Of a DNA stretch of 64,000 nucleotides, positions 31,984 to 40,197 are shown piece by piece. This DNA comes from DASYKT01 sp963718105. Its GTDB lineage: Bacteria; Acidobacteriota; Blastocatellia; Pyrinomonadales; Pyrinomonadaceae. The position numbers and the translations under genes were made by a program. A model generated the notes under the pieces. That model made no database searches. It saw nothing but the letters and a program-made list of their open reading frames with translations, and was not told the origin of the DNA. The stretch lies in contig OY970352.1 of assembly GCA_963718105.1 (NCBI GenBank), positions 1,612,001 through 1,676,000 on the forward strand, given 5' to 3'. Each line of letters starts with the position of its first letter. The stretch's first letter is position 1.

Positions 31984-32316
31984 ATGAAACTGTTCACATT
32001 TACGGAAACCCATAGGTTCACCCGTAAGGCTCTAAAATTAATTGGCGACGAGGGAATTGCTGAGATACAATCTTATCTATGCCAGTATCCAAATGACGGA
32101 GTCGTAATTCCGGAAACCACTGGTATTCGCAAGCTTCGATGGGCGGTCCTGGGGCGAGGTAAAAGAGCCGGAGCGAGATTGATATATTATTTTGCAGCAA
32201 GCAAGGAGAGGATTCTTTTATTGGATATTTACGCGAAAAATGAAAAAAGTGATCTTTCGCGAAACGAATTAAAAGAATTGGATGACGTGGTATCGGAATG
32301 GACGAAACTAATATGA
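31984..32316 (+). CDS. RelE/ParE-superfamily toxin-like protein
   Basis: 110 residues. The pattern GVVIPETTGIRKLRWAVLGR, KRAGARLIYYFAASKERILL and DIYAKNEKSDLSRNELKELD is that of the RelE/HigB-like toxin subfamily (usually paired with an HTH antitoxin). Arg and Lys residues in RKLRW and the final basic region are the expected RNA contacts. The next gene overlaps the stop by ATGA (32313), so translation is coupled, but that partner has no HTH motif. As a toxin it would cleave ribosome-bound mRNA; activity is not proven. Confidence 0.82.
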   Translation: MKLFTFTETHRFTRKALKLIGDEGIAEIQSYLCQYPNDGVVIPETTGIRKLRWAVLGRGKRAGARLIYYFAASKERILLLDIYAKNEKSDLSRNELKELDDVVSEWTKLI

Positions 32317-32582
32317 ATAACGATCTGGGTTTCGGTAGAGAATATACGGTCGAAGTGGCCGATGTCGAAAACACCGCGGATGACTCTCTTTTTGCCGTTT
32401 GCATTAGATCGGACGATGAAAAATTACTTGTTCCGATGAAAATATACCGTGTCAAAATGCGCGGGGAAAGCATTCTGGTCGATGATGAAGAAGGGGAAAC
32501 TTCGGTCTATCCGGGTTCTTTTTTCACTCTGTTAAAGTTGGCGCCAGCCTTGGAAAAAGTGTTATTTAATACGGTCTCATGA
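32313..32582 (+). CDS. Small acidic protein coupled to RelE-like toxin; candidate unusual antitoxin
   Basis: 89 residues from the ATG at 32313, which shares bases with the upstream TGA. An in-frame ATG at 32298 is less likely. The sequence is acidic (YTVEVADVENTADDSLFAVC, then VDDEEGETSVYPG) and predicted mostly beta. No helix-turn-helix, RHH or AbrB motif is seen, so it is not a standard antitoxin. Its stop overlaps the ATG of the next gene (32579) in the same way. It may neutralise the toxin by masking it, as acidic antitoxin tails do, or be unrelated. Not recognised. Confidence 0.6.
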   Translation: MNNDLGFGREYTVEVADVENTADDSLFAVCIRSDDEKLLVPMKIYRVKMRGESILVDDEEGETSVYPGSFFTLLKLAPALEKVLFNTVS

Positions 32583-33691
32583 CTTGGAGAATAATGTTGG
32601 CAGGAAAATTTGAAAATTCAAAGAGAAGAACTTTGGCTATCTTTGTGGGTAGTTTTATCTTTGTTTTTCCGATTTTTGCCCAATCCACTAATCTCGATTA
32701 CCCGACGCCGGTGCTGACCGAGCAGATCGCGGGGCGTATCAGGGCGCGTGACATCGGCGATTCGCGGCTGACCAGCCATTACTATATTTTCGAGACGGGT
32801 ACCGGCGATGTAGTGCTTAACATCGAAACTTCCAATTTGAACGGCGACATCGATATTTACACGGCCGGAAGCCTGCGTCCGCTGCTTAAAGCAAGTGTTT
32901 ATGCAGTCGGTTATGCAACTGTTATGCAGCGCCAGGTATATTTGCGCATCCCTTCGCGGCTGATCCTACGGATAGAAGGGCGCACGCCCGGCGACGACCC
33001 GGCGCTCTACGCTATCAAATTCGGCGGGGTGTTTAAGCCGATCGCCGCCTCGGCGGTGAAAAGGAATCCGGGCGATCCGAAAGTCAGCGGCAGCGAGGCA
33101 GGCGAAGGCGCCGTCGCGCGGGTCAATTCCGCCGGGACGATAATCGAAGAAATAAGACAGCCGCCCCCGCCCGAACCGCCGAAAAAGGACCTGCCCAAAG
33201 AAACCGTTAAAAATACCGGTAAAGAAAAGGCGAAACCGGCAACAACCGTCGATACCCGCTCTAAATCGGTGTCAAAACCTGCTAATCCAACTGGGGCGGG
33301 TACAGGCAAGCCTAAAACCGATATATCCGTTAAAAAAACCGAAACTGAAAAGGCTGCCGCCAAGACTAAAACACCGGAAAAGCCGAAAACCGGCACCGAA
33401 ACGGCTAAAAGCACTGCTAAAAAATTACCGGATAGTAAAACGGCTGCCGAAACCAGGCCCAAAGGGGAGGCAAAGCCTAAATCCACAGCCAAGCCTTCGA
33501 AGGAGCCAGCTGACCCACTGGCCAAGGTGGAACTGGTGGTGGATATGAAAGACGGCCGGAAACTGAAATACTCGATGAGCGACGTGCTGCGGGTCAACGT
33601 GGACCGGAGCGTGGTGACCATAATTTTGAAGAACGGCGACATCGAACGTCTCTCGCTTTTAGATATCGAAGAAATGAAGATAGGACAATAA
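32579..33691 (+). CDS. Exported Lys/Thr/Pro-rich protein, third gene of the toxin-like operon
   Basis: 370 residues. Hydrophobic signal at ~17-36 (RTLAIFVGSFIFVFPIFAQ). Residues ~45-150 resemble a compact beta domain (HYYIFETGTGDVVLNIETSN, YLRIPSRLILRIEGR). Residues ~190-310 are a long low-complexity K/T/P/A stretch (periplasm-spanning style). Residues ~315-370 form a beta strand pair (VELVVDMKDGRKLKYSMSDV, GDIERLSLLDIEEM). Start ATGA overlaps the previous stop. The domain layout suggests envelope anchoring, but the family is not recognised. A VOC gene follows after 4 bp. Confidence 0.7.
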   Translation: MTWRIMLAGKFENSKRRTLAIFVGSFIFVFPIFAQSTNLDYPTPVLTEQIAGRIRARDIGDSRLTSHYYIFETGTGDVVLNIETSNLNGDIDIYTAGSLRPLLKASVYAVGYATVMQRQVYLRIPSRLILRIEGRTPGDDPALYAIKFGGVFKPIAASAVKRNPGDPKVSGSEAGEGAVARVNSAGTIIEEIRQPPPPEPPKKDLPKETVKNTGKEKAKPATTVDTRSKSVSKPANPTGAGTGKPKTDISVKKTETEKAAAKTKTPEKPKTGTETAKSTAKKLPDSKTAAETRPKGEAKPKSTAKPSKEPADPLAKVELVVDMKDGRKLKYSMSDVLRVNVDRSVVTIILKNGDIERLSLLDIEEMKIGQ

Positions 33692-33695
33692 ATAT

Positions 33696-34061
33696 ATGTT
33701 CAAGGGGTTACGCACGGTAGTTTATAAAGTGGATGATATCAAGCAGGCTAAAGAGTGGTATCAAAAGATGTTAGGCATCGCGCCATATTTCGACGAAGTG
33801 TTTTACGTTGGGTTTAGCGTGGGCGGCTATGAACTGGGACTGGATCCGGATATGGCAGGCGTCACGCGGGGAAATAACCACATTGCCTACTGGGGCGTGG
33901 ACAATTGCGAGGATGCCTATGCATCGATGCTCGAGAAAGGCGCCGAGCCACACGAGGAACCCAAAGACGTCGGCGGCGGGATCATCGTGGCCACGGTGAA
34001 AGATCCGTTCGGAAATATCTTCGGAATGATCGAAAACCCGTTCTTTAAGGGCGAAAGTTAG
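33696..34061 (+). CDS. VOC/glyoxalase-family protein
   Basis: 121 residues, one VOC module: RTVVYKVDDIKQAKEWYQKM at the start, GLDPDMA and NNHIAYWGVDNCEDAYASML in the middle, and TVKDPFGNIFGMIENP as the final strand. The predicted metal ligands are a His/Glu set, with the last Glu in GMIEN. It follows the exported protein gene by 4 bp and so probably belongs to the same transcript. Substrate unknown. Confidence 0.85.
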   Translation: MFKGLRTVVYKVDDIKQAKEWYQKMLGIAPYFDEVFYVGFSVGGYELGLDPDMAGVTRGNNHIAYWGVDNCEDAYASMLEKGAEPHEEPKDVGGGIIVATVKDPFGNIFGMIENPFFKGES

Positions 34062-34084
34062 CAGAATGTCGCGGAGCGATGGGG

Positions 34085-34695
34085 TGAATGTAGCCGTGGG
34101 TTTTAACCCACGGAAATGGTGCGAAAAAACTGGTCGCGGGGAGCGACGCATGAAGGCCTCACCCATATAAATATTTTTCGTCGTATTCGATCTCGTGTAA
34201 TTTCAATAACTCGATAAATTCTTCTTCGAAAGTCTGCCTGATGTGGTGAACGCGTTGATTCTTTATGTATTCGATCACACTTTGCGTTTGAGATTTCGAA
34301 ACCGTAAATGCTCCATAACCATCCTGCCAGGCAAATGCATATAACTTAGGAAATTCACGGTGTACCCAATATGAAGAATCTCCTTTGAGAAATTTCGCCA
34401 TTGAACTGACGTCGATGGTCGGCGGCGCGCTGATCAGTGCATGAATATGGTCTTCGATGCCGCCAATTTGGAGCGCTGTCAAATGATGTTTGCGAGCGAT
34501 GCCGCCGATGTAAGCCCAAACACGAGATTCAATGTCGGTGCTTATAAACCGGGCACGGCTTTTGGTGCTGAAGACAATATGATAGAAGCATTGGTAAAAT
34601 GTGTTCGCCATATCGTGGAAGATTCATTCGTCGCTAGCACGACGCGAACATATTTTACATCAAATTCCGTGGGTTAAAACCCACGGCTACATTCA
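34085..34695. mobile_element. IS200-like unit: Y1 transposase between 31-bp perfect inverted repeats
   Basis: 34085-34115 and 34665-34695 are exact inverted copies of a 31-bp sequence beginning TGAATGTAGCCGTGGGTTTT. Each contains a perfect palindrome (CCGTGGGTTTTAACCCACGG). The single Y1 transposase gene lies inside on the minus strand. Total 611 bp. A related hairpin (TAGCCGTGGGCGAAAGCCCA) is at 41786-41815. Confidence 0.9.
34159..34611 (-). CDS. IS200/IS605-type Y1 transposase (TnpA-like)
   Basis: 150 residues, compact as for IS200 TnpA. The start FYQCFYHIVFSTKSRARFIS and the HUH motif in GIEDHIHALISAPP are diagnostic. The nucleophile Tyr is expected in the EYIKNQRVHHIRQTFEEEF helix. The C-terminal YDEKYLYG is typical. 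It belongs to the HUH single-strand nucleases that move hairpin-ended DNA. Relative to the two RAYTs in this window it is shorter and of a different subfamily, and its flanking palindrome is also different. Confidence 0.93.
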   Translation of the reverse strand: MANTFYQCFYHIVFSTKSRARFISTDIESRVWAYIGGIARKHHLTALQIGGIEDHIHALISAPPTIDVSSMAKFLKGDSSYWVHREFPKLYAFAWQDGYGAFTVSKSQTQSVIEYIKNQRVHHIRQTFEEEFIELLKLHEIEYDEKYLYG

Positions 34696-34744
34696 TTTGC
34701 CGCATACGCGGCGGAATGAACTGATCTTAGATAAACTCGTGAGA

Positions 34745-35434
34745 TTACTGTTTCAACTTGGGCAGGGCTGCGTTCTTCGGGTTAACTTCTTCCAGTTTCT
34801 TCACGGCTTCGGCCAGTGCTTCTTTATCGCCTTTTTCTTTTAGCGCCGCGCACAGATTTTGCAGCGTTAGTTCGTGTTTAGGATCGTACTGGAGGGCCTT
34901 GCGATATTCGCTGATGGCGCGGTCGGTGTCGCGCGGCTGGCGGAAGAAAAACGACAGGCCGAGATCGGTCCGGACGTTGACGTCGTCGGGTTTTTGGGCG
35001 AGCGCGGCGGTGTAGAGCTTTTCGGCTTCCTCATATTTTCCGGCGTCAAAATTTATATTCCCCAGCTTTTCGTTGACCTCGAAATCGTCAGGTTTGATGC
35101 GGTTGGCCTGGGCCAGGTAAGGCTCGGCCTGCGCGAAATTCCGGATGTTGTAAAACATTATCCCGGCCATTTTTTGCGCGTCGAAATTGTCGGGTTCGTT
35201 CTTGGCTTTGTCGAGCGCGGCGGCCACCTGCGGCATTGCGGCTGCAGGCGGGCCGGGCTGACCGCCGGGCTGAACCGGTGCTGTCTGTCCGCCCGGGTTA
35301 TTAAGGCCAACTTGGCCATTTTGGGCCTGCGCCGGCGCGCCGCCCGCGCGGTTCAGATAGTTGGCGCCGGCAAAGCCGACGATCAGGCCGAGAAGCAAAC
35401 CGATAACGGCAAAGAGTACGTTGTCCTTTTTCAT
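34745..35434 (-). CDS. Membrane-anchored TPR protein
   Basis: 229 residues. An N-terminal transmembrane helix (VLFAVIGLLLGLIVGFAGAN, ~7-26) is followed by a Pro/Gly/Gln-rich linker (~30-65). Then come about four TPR-like helix pairs (MMFYNIRNFAQAEPYLAQAN-type, KYEEAEKLYTAALAQKPDDV, RAISEYRKALQYDPKHELT). The architecture resembles the CcmH/NrfG-like TPR proteins that help in cytochrome c assembly. CcsA and ResB homologues lie directly downstream on the same strand side (35590-38927), so a role in heme-protein assembly is plausible but inferred. Confidence 0.85.
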   Translation of the reverse strand: MKKDNVLFAVIGLLLGLIVGFAGANYLNRAGGAPAQAQNGQVGLNNPGGQTAPVQPGGQPGPPAAAMPQVAAALDKAKNEPDNFDAQKMAGIMFYNIRNFAQAEPYLAQANRIKPDDFEVNEKLGNINFDAGKYEEAEKLYTAALAQKPDDVNVRTDLGLSFFFRQPRDTDRAISEYRKALQYDPKHELTLQNLCAALKEKGDKEALAEAVKKLEEVNPKNAALPKLKQ

Positions 35435-35439
35435 ATTTT

Positions 35440-35588
35440 GGATTTTAGATCGGCGATTTTAGATTTGCGGTTTTCGTGTTGTTTCGTGTGTTTTAGTGGT
35501 TCCAGTTCTTAAACCTCGGAATGAAGTAGCCACGAATTACAATAATCACACGAATAAATCCAAAATCCGAAATCGGCAATCCCAAATC
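35440..35588. repeat. Palindromic element, GATTTTAGAT / CGTGGTTCCAGT family
   Basis: ATTTTGGATTTTAGATCGGC at one end returns as CCAAAATCCGAAATCGGCAA near the other. The inner arms TTTCGTGTG.TTTAGTGGTT and AGCCACGAATTACAATAATC pair imperfectly. It lies between the TPR gene and ccsA. Confidence 0.8.
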
Positions 35589-35589
35589 T

Positions 35590-37197
35590 CTAGGCATAGC
35601 TATGCAGCCCCGGCAGCAGGTAGCTCACGCCGAGGTACGTAAATATCACGAACGCAAAGGCGAGCACGGCAAAGTAAGCCGAGCTGCGGCCGGTCCAGCC
35701 GCGGGCGATACGCGTGTGCAGAAAGGCGGCGTAGGTCAGCCAGGCGACCAGCGCGCCGGTCTCTTTTGAGTCAAAGCCCCACGGGCGTCCCCACGATTCG
35801 TTGGCCCAGATGGCGCCGGTGATCAAAAGCATCGCCAGGCCGGCAAAAGCCACGCTCGCCGTTTTGTACATCAGATTATCGAGCGATTCCAGCGAGGGCA
35901 GCGATCCCCGCAAGGTGCTGGTGCGAAACGCAAAGAGGATACAGAAAAACAGGCCCGTGGCGGCGGTCAGCAGCCCGGCAAATTCCACCGGGTTGGTCCC
36001 CAGGCTGACATACATCTGCGGCCCGGCGCTTTGCAGATATTCGCGCCCCACCTGGCTAAATTGCGCGCTTGTGACCTGTGACATATCGGCGCCCTGGCGC
36101 TTGGCTATTTCCTTGCCGGCCGTCACCAACTGCACCGGCGAAGCGGCGGTTTGTTTTTGCATCAGACCGCTGACCTGCGCGGCGGGGATCGAATTGACCT
36201 GCGCCACCCAGATAAGGATCGCCGCAATGTACACCACCAGCGACGCTTTTAAGAGCAGATGCCCGATGGTCTTTCCGATCTCAAGATTCTTATACAAATA
36301 AAGCGCAAAGGCGATGGCCACCGCGAGCGAAAGCAGCCCGGCGAGCGCCATGACCGGCCCCAGCCACGGAATGTCCAGGCGAAACGGCGCTTCGAAAGGT
36401 TTGCGGCCGCCGGGATTGGGAATAAAAAGCCCCGCGCGGTAAATAAATTCGGTCAGCACGGAAAATTTCGAAACGGTCGCGATCGTCATAAAGGCGAACA
36501 GGCTGGCCCAGATCGCCATCGATTCGACCTTGATGCCGTCTTTGAGCAGGTACATCACCGCCACCGCAAAACAGACCAGCGCCACACCATAACTTAAACT
36601 CGCCACGCCGACGTGGATCGGACGCCAGTAGGAATCGAGCACCGGCGGCAGGTCGATGAATTCACCGCCGATAAAACGCGCTAAAGTTAAGATCAGCGCC
36701 GCCAGCGGCAGCGTAAAGGTGGCGAGGAATTTGAACTTGTCGCGGTTGGCGATGAGCAGCGTAACGATGCCCGCGCCAAAAGCAAAGGCCAGGCTCAGGT
36801 CGTAGAGATTGGCGAACGGGATATAGCGAAACAGCCAGGGCGTGACCGGATTGCCGGAAGCGCGCAGCAGCGCGATCTCATGATCGTAGGCGCCCACCCA
36901 GCGCACCAGCCAGCTCGACAGATTAAAGAAAACGCCGAGCACGGCAAAGGCAAAGCTTACCTTGCGCGCCATATTCGAGGCGGCATAGAGATTGGTCAGG
37001 CCGAAGATCGCCGCCAGCAGGTAACAGGCCAGCGCCAGCATCATCAGCGAGGCATCGCCGATAAATCCGCCGCCGATCTGCAGACGGGCAAAGAGCATCA
37101 GAAATGCTCCGCCGATGGCGAGAAATGCCGGAAGAAATGATTTCCAGGTGGACGGCTTGGCCGCGTGCTCGCTAAATTCATTTATCGTCGTTGCCAT
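35590..37197 (-). CDS. ccsA: System II cytochrome c biogenesis protein, CcsA/ResC family
   Basis: 535 residues, about 10-12 membrane helices. A long N-terminal part precedes the CcsA core. The heme-handling WWD-type segment is WANESWGRPWGFDSKETGAL (~470-490). Canonical families have W-x-W-D here, whereas this one reads W-G-F-D. Conserved Trp/His follow (VAWLTYAAFLHTRIARGW). Together with ResB (37407-38927) it forms the apocytochrome c/heme synthetase at the periplasmic face. Gene order here is resB then ccsA on the minus strand, separated by a 209-bp repeat gap. Confidence 0.92.
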   Translation of the reverse strand: MATTINEFSEHAAKPSTWKSFLPAFLAIGGAFLMLFARLQIGGGFIGDASLMMLALACYLLAAIFGLTNLYAASNMARKVSFAFAVLGVFFNLSSWLVRWVGAYDHEIALLRASGNPVTPWLFRYIPFANLYDLSLAFAFGAGIVTLLIANRDKFKFLATFTLPLAALILTLARFIGGEFIDLPPVLDSYWRPIHVGVASLSYGVALVCFAVAVMYLLKDGIKVESMAIWASLFAFMTIATVSKFSVLTEFIYRAGLFIPNPGGRKPFEAPFRLDIPWLGPVMALAGLLSLAVAIAFALYLYKNLEIGKTIGHLLLKASLVVYIAAILIWVAQVNSIPAAQVSGLMQKQTAASPVQLVTAGKEIAKRQGADMSQVTSAQFSQVGREYLQSAGPQMYVSLGTNPVEFAGLLTAATGLFFCILFAFRTSTLRGSLPSLESLDNLMYKTASVAFAGLAMLLITGAIWANESWGRPWGFDSKETGALVAWLTYAAFLHTRIARGWTGRSSAYFAVLAFAFVIFTYLGVSYLLPGLHSYA

Positions 37198-37210
37198 AAT
37201 GTTTGTGGAG

Positions 37211-37405
37211 GTCAGTAGCGTCGCCGTCAGGCGATGCGTAATTGCCGATTACAAAAACAATAAATTAGACGCACGCGGCTAATTATTGGTTTAGATATTT
37301 CGAGCTGATATTTAATTGTTAAATAATGAAGAATTAATAATTCGTAATTAATAATTCACCACTCATCGCTCAACTTGCGCATCGGCTAACGCCGACGCTA
37401 CTGAC
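37211..37405. repeat. Long palindromic element, GTCAGTAGCGTCGCCGTC ends
   Basis: Ends GTCAGTAGCGTCGCCGTCAG and CGGCTAACGCCGACGCTACTGAC with an AT-rich centre holding AATTAATAATTCGTAATTAA-type inner repeats. It is the largest member of the CAGTAGCGTC family and lies between resB and ccsA. Confidence 0.85.
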
Positions 37406-37406
37406 C

Positions 37407-38927
37407 TCATTTTTCAAGTTCCGCCACTATTTTTTTGAAGCGGTCTTCAAAAGCAAAGTGGTTGCGGTTGGTATTGCCGCCGAGCGAAACTTTAAAAACA
37501 CCCTCACCGTCATTCTCGACTGCCGCCCAGATGCGCCGGTGGGCGAAAAAATATATCAATAGCAGCATCATTATAACGCCGAATCCGCCGATATACCACG
37601 CTATGATACTGCCGTAAAACGGGTCGTATTTGATCGAAAGCACGTGCGCCAGCGGCGATTTTTCATAAGCCGCGAGGTGCCATTTGTAACCCCCGACAGG
37701 CGCGCCTATCGGGGCGCTATCGGGCAGCTTGGCGCCGAAGGCATAGGCGTTAAAAGTCTGCCCCTGCGGGGTGGTGATCTTGAGCGCCACCGCCGGATTA
37801 TTGTACTTGTCGGAGCGCGTATCGGGCTGCCCGCCCTCGATGGTAAAGTCGGAAAAGAACGACTGGTACTCGACCTTTGTGCCGTCCGGCAGGAAGGCCT
37901 CACCGGCGCGCTGCAGGGTTACCTGAAATGGATTGCCGCCGTTCTGAGGCGTGACGTCGAGCGTCATCGTGCGGGCGCTGCCCTGGGTGATCGCCGAGGC
38001 CTGAAAGAAACGGTAGCCGCGATAGGAAAAAGGCTTGTTGAGCGAAACATCCACATCGCGCGTGCCATAGGCCGGGTCGTCGATGCGCAGGCTTGTCTTC
38101 CAGTCCATCGTGTTGGCGATATCTATCGAGCCATTCGGGTCGACCAGCTTTTGCTGGATGTCCGTGCAGGTGAGGGTAAAGGGCGGCTCCGCGATATAGC
38201 GCTCGACGCTGACGCCTTTGACCGGGTCGAGCTTGTGATCGATGATCTGTATCTGATTGGTCACCGTGCCCGGCATCAGCCGCACATCGGCGTCGAAACC
38301 GGTTTGCAGCGCGACGAAATGCCCGAGAAAAAGCGTCAGCAAAAACACGTGCACGCCATAGGCCCCGAGCCGGTTCCAGGTGCCGCTTTCGCCAAAGACG
38401 TCGGTGCGGCCCGGCAACTCCGTAACTCGAGAGCGAAGCCCGCGTTTTTTGAAAGCAGCTTTGATTTTCCCGACGGCTTCCGCAGCGTTTGCCGCGCGCA
38501 TTTCCACCACCGCGTGCGCCGGCTGGCCGGAAAGGAACATCGGCGAAGCGGTCGTTTTTTTCTTAACGACATAAGACCAGGCGCCGGGAAAGTGGTCGAT
38601 CGAAGCCAGAATGATATTGAGCGAGAGAAGAAGCAGCAAGCCGTTGAAGTACCACGAGCGATAAATGTCGAAGATCAGCAGCCAGCTTCCGAGCAGCTTT
38701 TCTGAGGGTGTAAGCCCGACGAAGTAGGCTTCGAAACCTTCGACGTTCTGCTGCATGATGATCATTCCGGTGACGGAAAAAAGCACCAGTATGCAGAGCA
38801 AAACAACCCCTAAGCGCACGGAACTCAGGAATTTCAGAGCGCGCTCGACAAAAGGCACCTGCTTTTCAGCGCGCGGCTTTTCCTTGGCGGGCGCCTCCTG
38901 GGTAATTCTATCTTCGGCTGTGGACAT
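37407..38927 (-). CDS. resB: Cytochrome c biogenesis protein ResB-like
   Basis: 506 residues. Four membrane helices are visible: ~34-56 (LGVVLLCILVLFSVTGMIIM), ~88-105 (WYFNGLLLLLSLNIILASID), ~193-210 and one at ~445-465 (IIAWYIGGFGVIMMLLLIYF). The large periplasmic domain at ~210-440 carries KPFSYRGYRFFQASA, a ResB/Ccs1 hallmark. A His in the fourth helix region (FAHRR) is a possible heme ligand. It partners CcsA in System II cytochrome c maturation. The N-terminal ~30 residues are charged. Confidence 0.92.
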   Translation of the reverse strand: MSTAEDRITQEAPAKEKPRAEKQVPFVERALKFLSSVRLGVVLLCILVLFSVTGMIIMQQNVEGFEAYFVGLTPSEKLLGSWLLIFDIYRSWYFNGLLLLLSLNIILASIDHFPGAWSYVVKKKTTASPMFLSGQPAHAVVEMRAANAAEAVGKIKAAFKKRGLRSRVTELPGRTDVFGESGTWNRLGAYGVHVFLLTLFLGHFVALQTGFDADVRLMPGTVTNQIQIIDHKLDPVKGVSVERYIAEPPFTLTCTDIQQKLVDPNGSIDIANTMDWKTSLRIDDPAYGTRDVDVSLNKPFSYRGYRFFQASAITQGSARTMTLDVTPQNGGNPFQVTLQRAGEAFLPDGTKVEYQSFFSDFTIEGGQPDTRSDKYNNPAVALKITTPQGQTFNAYAFGAKLPDSAPIGAPVGGYKWHLAAYEKSPLAHVLSIKYDPFYGSIIAWYIGGFGVIMMLLLIYFFAHRRIWAAVENDGEGVFKVSLGGNTNRNHFAFEDRFKKIVAELEK

Positions 38928-39067
38928 GAGTTTTATTACGAGCCTTTATAATATCTTAGCTAAATTGCTTTGTCATCCCGGACAAAATTAGTTTTACTAC
39001 TGTAAATATCAAGGGATTCTGGGTTTTGATCGTGTCTTTCGGATACAGGAAATATAGGCTCGCAAAC

Positions 39068-39177
39068 CTGGGAGCGCAGGCATCTTGCCTGCAAGATCGC
39101 ACAGCGATCTAAAAATATCTAAACCGGGGCTGGTAGCGCGGACGAACCGCTTTGCAGGCGGGACGCCGCGCTCCCAG
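39068..39177. repeat. REPIN, CTGGGAGCGCAGGCATCTTG family (copy downstream of RAYT)
   Basis: Palindromic copy with arms CTGGGAGCGCAGGCATCTTG and CGGGACG-C-GCGCTCCCAG; an inner stem AGATCGCACAGCGATCT is present. The right arm lacks two bases relative to 39786-39899. It abuts the RAYT stop and repeats on the other side of the gene in the same orientation. Confidence 0.9.
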
Positions 39178-39187
39178 GTTAACCGAA

Positions 39188-39760
39188 CTATTTCCAATAA
39201 TGGGCACTGCCGAACGGCCAATCCCGGGGATCTTTGCAGAGTTTCGCTTTAACCGGATTCATCTGAATGTAATTAAAAGTATTTTGATAGTGCTCATCAT
39301 CACGAATATACCGGTCAAAATATTCGATCTGCCAGAAAGTGCCGGTTCTGTTTAGCAATTTATTTACCTTTTTAGCTGTGTAAGATTTGATCGAATGCAG
39401 AATTTCCGAGAGGGAGTTAGGAAATATGGGTATTATCAAAAAGTGAACATGATTAGGCATTACGACCCAGGACAATAAGCGATACGTTTTGTTGTCTCCG
39501 AATAAAAGGGAGTTCTGCATCATTGACGCGGCGTCCGGCTTTCGCAGATGGCATTTGCCGTACCCCTGGTCCAGGAAAGCCTCGATTCGCTCACGAAGTG
39601 CCGCTTTCGGATTTTCCTCATCCTCAAGTTCTTTCTGCCACCTCTTCAACACATTTTGAGGCAGAGAGTCATTAAGACGAATAGTGAGGAATTGAGCTTT
39701 TTCGCCTCCTTCAAAATGTGGCAGATATCCTCTGCTATGCCATATTCTTTCCTGGTTCAT
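39188..39760 (-). CDS. REP-associated tyrosine transposase (RAYT), Y1/HUH family
   Basis: 190 residues. HUH motif PNHVHFL (~105); Tyr region EHYQNTFNYIQMNPVKAKLC. Starts RGYLPHFEGGEKAQFLTIRL and ends DWPFGSAHYWK, like the RAYT at 25030-25611, with which it shares obvious similarity throughout. Its flanks are two near-identical copies of a different palindrome (39068-39177 and 39786-39899). Each RAYT therefore seems to have its own REPIN. The gene is intact and probably active or recently so. Confidence 0.93.
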   Translation of the reverse strand: MNQERIWHSRGYLPHFEGGEKAQFLTIRLNDSLPQNVLKRWQKELEDEENPKAALRERIEAFLDQGYGKCHLRKPDAASMMQNSLLFGDNKTYRLLSWVVMPNHVHFLIIPIFPNSLSEILHSIKSYTAKKVNKLLNRTGTFWQIEYFDRYIRDDEHYQNTFNYIQMNPVKAKLCKDPRDWPFGSAHYWK

Positions 39761-39785
39761 ACTTAAGTGTTATTAGTTCGTAAAC

Positions 39786-39899
39786 CCGGGAGCGCAGGCA
39801 TCTTGCCTGCAAGATCGCACAGCGATCTAAAAATATCTAAACCGGGGCTGTTAGCGCGGACGAACCGCGCTTTGCAGGCGGGACGCCTGCGCTCCCAGG
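39786..39899. repeat. REPIN, GGGAGCGCAGGCATCTTG family (copy upstream of RAYT)
   Basis: Full palindrome, arms GGGAGCGCAGGCATCTTGCC and GGACGCCTGCGCTCCCAGGT, nearly identical to 39068-39177. Both copies continue into GGTTAACCGA, so the shared unit extends beyond the hairpin. Confidence 0.92.
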
Positions 39900-40197
39900 T
39901 TAACCGACCCTTCAAATAGTAAGCATCGAGAGTTAGCGCGGACAAGCAGCGCTCCAGGTTCCGACAATTACTTAGCCATCTTTACGGCTAGAGTTTATCG
40001 GTCGATTAGACGTACTTGGCAAAAATCCGATCACCCCTCCGTCTTATCTTTGTCACGAGAAGCTAGAGCGCGGACTCCCTAAATGTCTAACGCAAATTTC
40101 AGATATTAGATTTTTGTCTTAACCGGACGGCTTTTGCTGCCGCCCGCGGGGCCTCGCCTAAAAAAGTCTTAACTAAACATGAATTTGTGAGGTTTAT
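39900..40197. other. Intergenic region upstream of lipoprotein pair
   Basis: Contains a short fragment of a GAGAGTTAGCGCGGACAAGC repeat (39928-39958) and otherwise no recognisable gene or hairpin. The last ~100 bp presumably carry the promoter of the gene at 40198. Confidence 0.4.

Noticed and set aside
31984..32582. Classical HigBA toxin-antitoxin operon
   Set aside because: The toxin fits, but the downstream gene has no HTH; only the modified interpretation given in the findings is supported.
37644..38705. Long open frame on the plus strand inside resB
   Set aside because: Shadow frame of the GC-rich resB gene; no domain pattern and opposite to a clearly coding frame.
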